Below are positions 19,827-27,134 of a stretch of 64,000 bases of DNA, one piece after another. The stretch comes from Betaproteobacteria bacterium (GTDB lineage Bacteria; Bdellovibrionota_B; Oligoflexia; Silvanigrellales; Silvanigrellaceae): the NCBI GenBank assembly GCA_016868315.1, contig VGHE01000004.1, positions 186,001 to 250,000 on the forward strand, given 5' to 3'. The notes under the pieces were generated by a model. The model worked only from the letters and a program-made list of their open reading frames with translations. It was not told where the DNA came from and did no database searches. The stretch's first letter is position 1; the number at the start of each line of letters is the position of its first letter. The position numbers and the translations under genes were made by a program.

Positions 19827-20972
19827 ATGTGCACGTCTCAAACTGCATGCGAAGTCATTCGTTCGCGTTTTGTTTTGGGCTTGGCTTCTGTGCTGATAGG
19901 GGCAAGTGCTGGCGAGGCCTTTGCAGCCCAGGTGTTTTCAATCGCTGATGTGGTCGAGAGGGTTCTTCCTGGTGTTGTGAATATCCGCACCCGCGATAAA
20001 GTGGATTCTGTTAAAACAGAAAATGCAGGACGCGAAGTCCCTTCTGATGGCCGCGCACCGGCCATGTCAGACCCTTTTTTCAAGCTTTTTGTTTCCCCCT
20101 TGGAAGTCATTCAAAAGGAGATTCCCCGGTCGCGTGGGTCGGGATTCTTTTATCTTTCAAGTTCATTGGTGGTCACAAATTACCATGTTGTCAAAGATGC
20201 CCAGAGCATTGAAGTGGTTCCAGCGCATGAGCGCTGGGGTTTGAGCGCCAAGTTGATTGGTATGAATAAACAGGCGGATATTGCTCTTCTTAAGTTAGAA
20301 AATCCTTGGCCCAGGGCTCGTCCTTTGCGCTTTGCGTCGAGTGTCAAGGCGCGTATTGGAGATCCGGTTTTCGCAATTGGAAATCCTTTTGGCTATGGCC
20401 ACACTGTGACATCTGGAATTCTCAGCGCAAAAGGCCGCACGATAGGCGAGGGTCCGTTCGATGATTTTCTTCAGACGGATGTGGCCATCAACCCTGGAAA
20501 TTCGGGTGGGCCATTGTTCAATGTGCGCGGAGAAGTGATTGGAATCAACACTGCCCTGCTCACCGATGCGCGTGGAATCTCCTTTGCGATTCCAACTGAA
20601 GTGGCACGTCCTATTCTCGATGCACTGCGTAAGCCGGTTGGTTTGTCGCGGCTTGTGTGGTTGGGTCTGGGGCTGACACATGTGCGCCTTAAGAGTTCCG
20701 ACGCCGATCCTGTCGGCCTCCTTGTAACACATGTCGTTCAAGGTTCTCCTGCTCAGAGTGCAGGGTTGCGTGTTGGCGATGTGATTGTCTCGACGAACAA
20801 TAAGCGCGTGCATGAGATTGCAGATTTTCGCGACGTGATGAAGAAACTCTCGCCGGGTGCAAAAGTGAAAGTTTCTGTTTTCCGTGAAGGGCAGACCGAG
20901 CAGTTAGAAATAATGGTGGGTCGAATGCCACAGGAGTTTATTGCGGGTCGGGGACGTGCTGACGTCCATTGA
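19827..20972 (+). CDS. HtrA/DegP-family trypsin-like serine protease with one PDZ domain
   Basis: The 381-residue protein starts with a signal sequence (cleavage likely after GEAFA). The trypsin-like domain carries the triad His120 (TNYHVV), Asp151 (ADIALLKL) and Ser226 (GNSGGPLF), with the usual IGNPFGYGHTVTSGI block. A single PDZ domain (about 270-370; VVQGSPAQSAGLRVGDVI) follows. One PDZ is the DegS arrangement; the cleavable-looking leader suits a soluble periplasmic protease. The role would be envelope protein quality control. Its 3' end overlaps the convergent queG by 35 bases. Confidence 0.92.
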   Translation: MCTSQTACEVIRSRFVLGLASVLIGASAGEAFAAQVFSIADVVERVLPGVVNIRTRDKVDSVKTENAGREVPSDGRAPAMSDPFFKLFVSPLEVIQKEIPRSRGSGFFYLSSSLVVTNYHVVKDAQSIEVVPAHERWGLSAKLIGMNKQADIALLKLENPWPRARPLRFASSVKARIGDPVFAIGNPFGYGHTVTSGILSAKGRTIGEGPFDDFLQTDVAINPGNSGGPLFNVRGEVIGINTALLTDARGISFAIPTEVARPILDALRKPVGLSRLVWLGLGLTHVRLKSSDADPVGLLVTHVVQGSPAQSAGLRVGDVIVSTNNKRVHEIADFRDVMKKLSPGAKVKVSVFREGQTEQLEIMVGRMPQEFIAGRGRADVH

Positions 20973-22119
20973 GTTCCATGAGCTGATGAGCTGTTGCAGC
21001 AATCAGTGGTTCCGCGTCATTTCTGCGCTGCAACAAGATATCCGAGAGCGCCGCATTTCGTGTGGCATACAAAGCACACAGGGCGTTTCTAACAAGCCCA
21101 CTGTATTTTGCACGCGTCATTGCTGTTCCACCGAACCATTTTTCGTATTCAGCCTGTGACATTTTTGCGACCTGTTCGAGCGTGATTTGCAGAAAGAAGT
21201 CGTGTTGCTTCTCAAAGCTTTTGATTGTTTGAAGCGGAGTTGTTCTCAGATTGTAGGGGCAAACATCCTGACAAATATCGCAACCATAAAACTGGGCACC
21301 GAGATGTGGAATGAACTCTGAAGGGATCTGCGCCCGGCTCTCGATGGTCAAGTACGACAAGCATTTATCAGATTGTAAATACATTGGCGCAATCAAAGCG
21401 CCGGTCGGACAGGCGTCGAGACATTTGCGGCATTCGCCACAAGATAATTCGGCGATGGCGTTTGCAGCCAAGGGTTTCTCAAGGTTCTCTGCAGCGAGAA
21501 TCTCAAAAGGAGCATCGATGAGCGCGTGAGCAATGAAAAAAAAACTTCCCACACCCGGGCGAATGAGCATGGTGTTTTTTCCTACAAAACCCAATCCTGC
21601 AAGGCGTGCGTGAGCTCGGTCAAGAAACGGGAGTGAATCAGTGACGACACGCCACGATGTTGTCTGAGACAGGAGGTTCTGTGAGAGAGCGTCCTTCTGC
21701 CACGCATGCAGCACAGTATCGATTTCTCTTTTGAGGCTGCGGTGGTAGTCAGGCACGCGAGCATAGCGTGCAATTTTTGCGATGATCGCGTCACTCTGTG
21801 TTTCGTTTTTCTGCCCGCTGCCGCGCACAGAATGACCTTCTGCATATGGAATGATGAGGGAGATAATGCACTTGACACCGGCAAGAATTTTTCTCGCATC
21901 TTTGCGGGCGGCGAGGTTGTTCTGCAGGTAGGTCATATTCGCGTGACCCCCTTCACTGAGCCAGCGCTCGTAGAAGTTGAAATCGGTCTGGAGTTCAGCT
22001 GGTGTTGCTTGAACCTCCCAGAATTGTTCCCAGGAAGAAATGTCCAGCACCGAAGTCCACATCAAGCCTGCTTTGCGAAGATGTTGGTCCAGCAGCGTTT
22101 GAGGCTTGGAAAAATTCAA
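20938..22119 (-). CDS. queG: Epoxyqueuosine reductase
   Basis: This cobalamin- and iron-sulfur-dependent enzyme catalyses the last step of queuosine synthesis in tRNA, reducing epoxyqueuosine. The 393-residue protein carries two [4Fe-4S] ferredoxin-like motifs, CGECRKCLDACPTGAL and CDICQDVCPYN, plus the family block DSLPFLDRAHARLAGLGFVGKNTMLI. Its start overlaps the stop of the upstream CDF transporter (ATGA). It forms an operon with trmB, so two tRNA-modification genes flank the transporter. Confidence 0.94.
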   Translation of the reverse strand: MNFSKPQTLLDQHLRKAGLMWTSVLDISSWEQFWEVQATPAELQTDFNFYERWLSEGGHANMTYLQNNLAARKDARKILAGVKCIISLIIPYAEGHSVRGSGQKNETQSDAIIAKIARYARVPDYHRSLKREIDTVLHAWQKDALSQNLLSQTTSWRVVTDSLPFLDRAHARLAGLGFVGKNTMLIRPGVGSFFFIAHALIDAPFEILAAENLEKPLAANAIAELSCGECRKCLDACPTGALIAPMYLQSDKCLSYLTIESRAQIPSEFIPHLGAQFYGCDICQDVCPYNLRTTPLQTIKSFEKQHDFFLQITLEQVAKMSQAEYEKWFGGTAMTRAKYSGLVRNALCALYATRNAALSDILLQRRNDAEPLIAATAHQLMELNGRQHVPDPQ

Positions 22120-23114
22120 GTTGTTTCCTTGTTTTTTGGAATGGCGTGGAGCGTGCGGTGCAGTCCGGGCGCTGTGCGGACGCGTCCGTGATTTTCCTCT
22201 TCAGGGTCAGCATGCACGACGACATCGGCATCGAATCGTTCTTCGATTTTCTTTTCGATGTCTTCGGTAATTTCGTGAACAGTGCGGAAATCGAGATTTG
22301 CTGGAAGAGTGATATGAAAGTCAATGAAATATCTGTGTCCGCTGCGTCGACCCCGGAAGTTGTGGACATCGATAATGAGCTCATTGCTGTCGCTAATGAG
22401 CTTGAGCACATCTTCTTTCATGGATTCGGGCAGGTCGTGATCGAGTAGGTCATTGATGCTTGTGGACAGAAGTTTGAATCCTCCCCAGCCAATATTGATG
22501 GCGAAGACTCCTGCGAGGAGTGGGTCAAGCCAGGTTTTACCCGTGAATGCAATTGCAGCGAGAGAGAGTGCACTGGCAAGGTTAGCCATCACGTCGGTGC
22601 GATAGTGTTCGGAGTCAGCGGCTAATGCAGGGCTGTTGTATTTGCGCGATGCGTGTTTGAGTCCACCCGTAATGACCCAGCTCGCCAGTGCTGCAACGAT
22701 GAAAAAGGCAGCTGTTGGCCAAGGGTGCTGCATCACAGTTGGTGCGCCTTGCAGATCTTCCCAGAGCTTTTGTCCGCTCGAAATCATGATGAGAACGCCG
22801 CCGCTAACAATCAGCGCTCCCTGCGCCAAGGCGGCCATTGATTCAGCTTTGCCATGACCGTAGGGGTGATTAGAGTCAGGGCTCTGTCGCGCAAAATGAA
22901 TGACCTTCTGATTGAGTGCACTCACAAAGACATCGAGCGTGCTGTCCCAGGCTGACAGTGCAACAACCATAGAGCCGGTCATGAAAAAGAGAATGAGTTT
23001 GCAAAGTGCAAGGGCTCCGGCGCCCCATGCGGCATAGACAGCCGCACGTCGTGCACCTGAGGTTTTATCAGCGTGAGTAGAGATTTGTTGTGTCGCTGTT
23101 TGGAGCACGTTCAT
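22116..23114 (-). CDS. Cation diffusion facilitator (CDF) family metal efflux transporter
   Basis: This is a six-helix divalent-metal/proton antiporter with a C-terminal cytoplasmic dimer domain. The metal-site pairs are visible: Asp57 and Asp61 in AWDSTLDVFV, and His170 and Asp174 in EHYRTDVMANL. The linker NHPYGHGKAES is also typical. The D-D/H-D set matches FieF-like Zn/Fe/Cd transporters. The metal is not certain. I used ATG 23114 (332 residues). A GTG at 23171 that overlaps the trmB stop would add 19 residues and cannot be excluded. Confidence 0.9.
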   Translation of the reverse strand: MNVLQTATQQISTHADKTSGARRAAVYAAWGAGALALCKLILFFMTGSMVVALSAWDSTLDVFVSALNQKVIHFARQSPDSNHPYGHGKAESMAALAQGALIVSGGVLIMISSGQKLWEDLQGAPTVMQHPWPTAAFFIVAALASWVITGGLKHASRKYNSPALAADSEHYRTDVMANLASALSLAAIAFTGKTWLDPLLAGVFAINIGWGGFKLLSTSINDLLDHDLPESMKEDVLKLISDSNELIIDVHNFRGRRSGHRYFIDFHITLPANLDFRTVHEITEDIEKKIEERFDADVVVHADPEEENHGRVRTAPGLHRTLHAIPKNKETT

Positions 23115-23167
23115 AGCCACCGTGGGTTTTTTCGACTGTGTGTGCCTTACCCACCGGCTGCCTGCGT

Positions 23168-23860
23168 TCACGACCGCGGGGGAGTGAAGACGCGACGATA
23201 GATGGGAAGATTTTTTCCAATGAAGAGTGCCTCAAAAACCGTTGTGTAGGGAAGAGGCTCGAGCCCACTCGGGACGACATCGGGTGCAGATTCACCCCAG
23301 TGGAGCGTGCGGCCGAGGTCCTGCACGCATTCAAAATAATCGAGGCTGTCGGTTTTGAACCAGAAAAATCCCTTCTGAGGCTCAAGTTTATCGGCCAACA
23401 GGCGGAGGAAGGGTTCCTGGACGAGGCGGTTTTTGCGTTGCTTCTTTTTAGGCCAGGGGTCGGGGAAAAATACACACAGCCCCGAAAGTGAGCCTGCGGG
23501 CAATTGAGAGATTGCCAGATGCGCATCACTGATGAGGATCTTGGCGTTGTCGAGCCCGAGATTTTTGATTTTTCGAGCGGCTTTGACCGTGCGTTTGTAT
23601 GTGATGTCTATTCCTAGAACATTCCAGTCTGGATTGTTCTGTGCAAATTCCAGGACGTTCTTGCCCATGTAGCAGCCGGCCTCAATCAGCAACGGCTTGG
23701 TTGTGTCTTTAAACACATCGCGGTTACGTTCTGCCCATTCACTGGCTGTGAGCAGGATGCCCTGGTAGTCCATCGCTTCATACAAATACGGGTTGAAGTG
23801 TTTGTCGGGGGCCGCCTGTCCGTTTTTCATGCGCTCCACCAACATTCCCGCTTGTTTCAT
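23168..23860 (-). CDS. trmB: tRNA (guanine-N7-)-methyltransferase
   Basis: This SAM-dependent enzyme methylates G46 in the tRNA variable loop. The 230-residue protein shows the family signature FFPDPWPKKKQRKNRLVQ. The SAM site is divergent, LIEAGCYMGKNVLEFA, where family members usually have a G-x-G-x-G form, and GIDITYKRTVKAARKI follows. ATG 23860 is chosen because GGGAGGGAGCAGG lies just upstream and the extra 45 residues of the longer frame have no family match. It heads a trmB-CDF-queG operon and is divergent from the OmpA-like gene. Confidence 0.92.
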   Translation of the reverse strand: MKQAGMLVERMKNGQAAPDKHFNPYLYEAMDYQGILLTASEWAERNRDVFKDTTKPLLIEAGCYMGKNVLEFAQNNPDWNVLGIDITYKRTVKAARKIKNLGLDNAKILISDAHLAISQLPAGSLSGLCVFFPDPWPKKKQRKNRLVQEPFLRLLADKLEPQKGFFWFKTDSLDYFECVQDLGRTLHWGESAPDVVPSGLEPLPYTTVFEALFIGKNLPIYRRVFTPPRS

Positions 23861-24010
23861 GGCCTGCTCCCTCCCCGACGCTCGGGTTCGTTTTTTTGAA
23901 GTCAAAACCTCCGTAAATGCTGAAAATTTTGCATTCCAACAGTAGAGGCCTGCGTACCGATACGCCTCGCAGAGCAAGACGCGCAGAGTGCGCATGGAAG
24001 GGGAGCCATA

Positions 24011-24910
24011 ATGAGGCTTAACAACCGACTCAAGACCGGAATTGCACTTGTGCGAGGAAAGCCCATGGGCTGGCCACGCCGCCTGTTTAACACCTCATTA
24101 TTACTGGTATCCCTCTTGGGCGCCGAGGCAGCCCTCGCGTCGGGAAAAGCCTGTTCGCAAGATGCCATGAGCGCCCTTCCCGACCAGCCTGTGGCTCTGA
24201 CCCGTGTTGAAAAGGCGGAAGACGGTCGGGTTCGTGTGATGTGGCCACTGCGGCTTTCGTCTGACGAGGGCGAAGTGTCAGCAGCTCCAAGGCATCTTCA
24301 GGCGGGCGCTGAGTTCGATGTCCTGCGCTGTTTGCCTCCGGGGCGCTGGGTTTCCTTGGGTCATGGCGAGGTTGTTGCGCGCAATGGCGGTCTGGTTGAA
24401 GGAGCCTTGGAAGTGGCAGGTGAAAGTGTGTCCGTGGACAGCGGTGTTCAGGCAGAACTTGTCTCCACCGGAAATCTTCACCCGACCCCCATGGTAGGTG
24501 ATTTGGTTGTGGTGCGTCAGAAAGAAATCTCACAGAAGCACGGCGTGAGCCCGCGTGTGACTCTTCCTGTCGATGAGCTTTTTGGTGGCACTGCCGAAGG
24601 CAGTCCGATTGAACTCACTCGATTCGGCCAGGATTCTTTGAAGCGTGTTCTGCTCAGTGCATTTGCTCAAGCGCGTGGCCGACTTCTCGTTGAGGTTCAT
24701 GCGCGGCGCACCGGTTCACGCACAAAGCTGCGTGACGAGACAACTCAGAGAGCCAAGAACATCGAACGCTATTTGCGTTATGAATTCTCTCTCGACAAAG
24801 AGCAGGTTGTTTCTGTTGGTATGGGATCAGATACATATATTCCTGGAATGATCGATGCCGATGCTCCTGCTGATTTTGTTGTGTTGAGAATGTTGCCCGG
24901 AAAGTACTGA
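24011..24910 (+). CDS. Exported protein with C-terminal OmpA-like domain
   Basis: The 299-residue protein has a signal peptide ending AEAALAS. Two starts have good Shine-Dalgarno sequences: ATG 24011 (used here) and ATG 24065, which gives a cleaner 25-residue signal peptide. The middle part is beta-rich and unassigned. The C-terminal 100 residues (LTRFGQDSLKRVLLSAF, LVEVHARRTGS, TTQRAKNIERYLRYEF, VVSVGMGSD) follow the beta-alpha-beta pattern of the OmpA peptidoglycan-binding fold, in divergent form. A cell-wall-associated periplasmic role is likely. The gene converges on a Cys-repeat protein, with a shared terminator between. Confidence 0.65.
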   Translation: MRLNNRLKTGIALVRGKPMGWPRRLFNTSLLLVSLLGAEAALASGKACSQDAMSALPDQPVALTRVEKAEDGRVRVMWPLRLSSDEGEVSAAPRHLQAGAEFDVLRCLPPGRWVSLGHGEVVARNGGLVEGALEVAGESVSVDSGVQAELVSTGNLHPTPMVGDLVVVRQKEISQKHGVSPRVTLPVDELFGGTAEGSPIELTRFGQDSLKRVLLSAFAQARGRLLVEVHARRTGSRTKLRDETTQRAKNIERYLRYEFSLDKEQVVSVGMGSDTYIPGMIDADAPADFVVLRMLPGKY

Positions 24911-24945
24911 CAGATAAATCTGAGTCAAAAAGAAGAAGTTTGCGC

Positions 24946-24984
24946 AAAAAAAGCGAGGTCACCTGAGAGTGGCCTCGCTTTTTT
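24946..24984. terminator. Bidirectional Rho-independent terminator
   Basis: A 12-bp stem (24951-24962 with 24969-24980, one G-U pair, 6-nt loop) is flanked by an A tract on the left and a T tract on the right. It serves the convergent OmpA-like gene (+) and the Cys-repeat protein gene (-). Confidence 0.93.
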
Positions 24985-25002
24985 GCCTGTGTATTGTCAA
25001 CT

Positions 25003-26181
25003 TCATTTAATGAGCGAGAGAGCTTCGTCTTCTGTGAGCTCTTTGCCCGATGGAATGGAATCCACTTGGGCAGAGGTCATGTCGGTGATGTTGACGCCCT
25101 GTTCGGAGAAACGCTGTTGAATGGCGATGGGCAGTTCCTTCAAAGGTCGTTTTTGGCAATTTGTGATGTAAAAAAGCTGAGAATAAAATGAAACAACTTT
25201 GTTGTTAAATTGTTTGCAGAGCTTTTTGCCATCGACTTTGGTTGTCTTGCCAGATGATTCGGGGAGTGCCTCAAGATCCTCTGCCGAGCGCACAGGTTTT
25301 GCCTTGCCGTCGGCACTTCCCAAAGGACTCAGGGCGGAGTCACCAACAATCCTGTAGAGCGCCCCGACTTCGCGATCGTAGCTGCCCTCAATAGTTTTAC
25401 CTTCATCGAGTTTATCGAGCTGCTCCGGTGACACCGTGAGAACAGGTGCATTGCGCTTGTTGTGAGCCTGGAGTTCGACATAGCTCGAGAAAGCTCTTTT
25501 CTTGCAGTTTTCAATAACAAAATAGTCGGTGCCGGTGGAGGTTACGTAACGACCATTTAGCTCGCGGCAGACTTTAGAGGTTGTGAAATTTTGTTGTTGT
25601 TTTCCAACCCAAGGTTCCCCAAAGGGAATCAAGCGGTAGACGTGCGCAGGAACCTCGGCCACAGTTTTGCGCTGCTTGTATACGAGTTCATTCAGTAGGT
25701 CTACATCTTCGATCGGGCGCTGAACGCATCCTGAAACAAAAGAGGCTGTATCGTAGTACGTGACGACCTTGCCCTCGAGCAGCATACAAGCTTCTTGTTT
25801 GGTTTTGACAGCATCGAACTTCTGCACCGCTCTCAGTTCGAGTGGAACCTTTTGAAGCAGTTCGGAGCGTTTTTTCGTTTTTTGATCGGTTGCCTTGGCT
25901 GCTTCACTGTTGGTTTCTGGTTTGGCGAGTGCTGGAGCCTGGGGCAGCGGCAGGTCGATTTTCTCGCCCTTTTTTTCGGTTGTGTTGCCGGCCTTCGCGG
26001 CGGGTGTTGCCTCCGCCTTGGTGTCTTTGGCTGGCGGCGGAGCCTCCTTTTGTTGGGCTTGGGCAAAAGAGTGAGCTCGCTCCCAGCCCAAACCCAGGCA
26101 CAAGAGTGTGCCCACGAATGGCGCAAATTTTGGGTTCTTTTCGCTCAATTCTTTCAGGAAGCTCACCTTCAACTCCTTCAT
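25003..26181 (-). CDS. Secreted protein with three Cys-pair repeats, unknown function
   Basis: The protein is 392 residues from ATG 26181 (the frame stays open to 26244). It has an N-terminal hydrophobic signal (FAPFVGTLLCLGLGW, then AHSFAQA), a long Lys/Pro/Ala-rich disordered stretch, and three copies of a roughly 60-residue unit. Each unit opens with a Cys pair 20-21 residues apart: Cys132/152, Cys205/226 and Cys322/342, in the pattern C-x4-[GN]-[KR]-x-V-[TS]-x(6)-[FY]-[VI]-x2-C-x2-R. Each then has a helical part ending in hydrophobic-P-x-G. The pairing suggests one disulfide per unit outside the cytoplasm. I do not recognise the family. It is divergent from the ABC ATPase gene. Confidence 0.65.
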   Translation of the reverse strand: MKELKVSFLKELSEKNPKFAPFVGTLLCLGLGWERAHSFAQAQQKEAPPPAKDTKAEATPAAKAGNTTEKKGEKIDLPLPQAPALAKPETNSEAAKATDQKTKKRSELLQKVPLELRAVQKFDAVKTKQEACMLLEGKVVTYYDTASFVSGCVQRPIEDVDLLNELVYKQRKTVAEVPAHVYRLIPFGEPWVGKQQQNFTTSKVCRELNGRYVTSTGTDYFVIENCKKRAFSSYVELQAHNKRNAPVLTVSPEQLDKLDEGKTIEGSYDREVGALYRIVGDSALSPLGSADGKAKPVRSAEDLEALPESSGKTTKVDGKKLCKQFNNKVVSFYSQLFYITNCQKRPLKELPIAIQQRFSEQGVNITDMTSAQVDSIPSGKELTEDEALSLIK

Positions 26182-26336
26182 GCTGCGTTCGCGCAGAGAA
26201 TGGGTCGGTTGCATTGGCACTTGGCTTGAGGTCGAGAGACTCACATGTCAGACTTCAACGAGTCTTTCCCGATTTCACACCCGTGCGATGCATGCTTTTT
26301 CCGCGCAGGATGTCTGCTGATCGGTCTGGAGATCGT

Positions 26337-27134
26337 ATGCAAGTCACCAAGGACGCCAGAACTATTGTTGATGTTGTGGATTTTCACAAGTCCTACGATG
26401 GTCGTTCAGTGCTGAGCGGTGTCAACCTGAGGGTTGAGCGGGGCGAGCATCTCTCGATTCTTGGGCCAGGTGGCTGTGGGAAAAGCACCTTGCTAAAGGG
26501 GCTTCTTGGTTTGGTGGCGCCCGACAAGGGGAGCGTTACGCTGTTTGGTAAGAATTTGCAGACTCTGGGAAGCGAAGAGCGCAATGCTCTGCTGCGTCGG
26601 GTCGGCATGGCATTTCAGTTGGGTGCGTTGTTTGATTTCATGACCGTGCGCGAAAATATTCTCTTTGCCATGGAGAACATGACCAGCCTTTCAGCCTATG
26701 ACATGGAAGAGCGGGTTCATCGCATGCTTGCGAGCGTGAACCTCCCGGCCGCGGCACGGAAGTTGCCCAGTGAGCTCTCCGGCGGGATGCGTCGTCGCGT
26801 GGGGATTGTGCGCGCGTTGGCCACATCACCCGACCTCGCGCTTCTCGATGAGCCGACGGCTGGTCTCGATCCCGTGACGTCGGCCGTCGTGATTTCGATG
26901 ATACATAAGCTAGCTGCTGAAATTGGCAGCAGTCTGGTGTGTGTAACCTCGAGCGTCGAGGTCGCCTTTACGTTTGCTCCAAGAGTGGCCATTCTGAACG
27001 AGGGGCGGCTCATCGCTAAAGGGACATGGGAAGAGTTGCATAATCTCCACGATCCGTGGATCACTCACTTCTTGGATGTGCGCGGGTATAAGCCCAACCA
27101 AAGCACCGAACAGGAAGCCTCAAACTATGCCTAG
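26337..27134 (+). CDS. MlaF-like ABC transporter ATP-binding protein
   Basis: The 265-residue ATPase has Walker A GPGGCGKST, Q-loop AFQLGALFD, signature LSGGMRRRVGIVRA and Walker B LALLDEPTAGLDPVTS. The GALFDFMTVRENI block and a C-terminal ITHFLD-type tail match the MlaF/Ttg2A branch that drives phospholipid transport between the membranes. The switch histidine is unusual: where the H-loop His is expected, the sequence reads CVTSSVEVAF. No MlaE permease or MCE protein is adjacent, so partners must be elsewhere. ATG 26337 has a GGAG five bases upstream; ATG 26310 is a possible alternative. It overlaps the UvrA-like gene by 8 bases and shares an operon with psd. Confidence 0.82.
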   Translation: MQVTKDARTIVDVVDFHKSYDGRSVLSGVNLRVERGEHLSILGPGGCGKSTLLKGLLGLVAPDKGSVTLFGKNLQTLGSEERNALLRRVGMAFQLGALFDFMTVRENILFAMENMTSLSAYDMEERVHRMLASVNLPAAARKLPSELSGGMRRRVGIVRALATSPDLALLDEPTAGLDPVTSAVVISMIHKLAAEIGSSLVCVTSSVEVAFTFAPRVAILNEGRLIAKGTWEELHNLHDPWITHFLDVRGYKPNQSTEQEASNYA

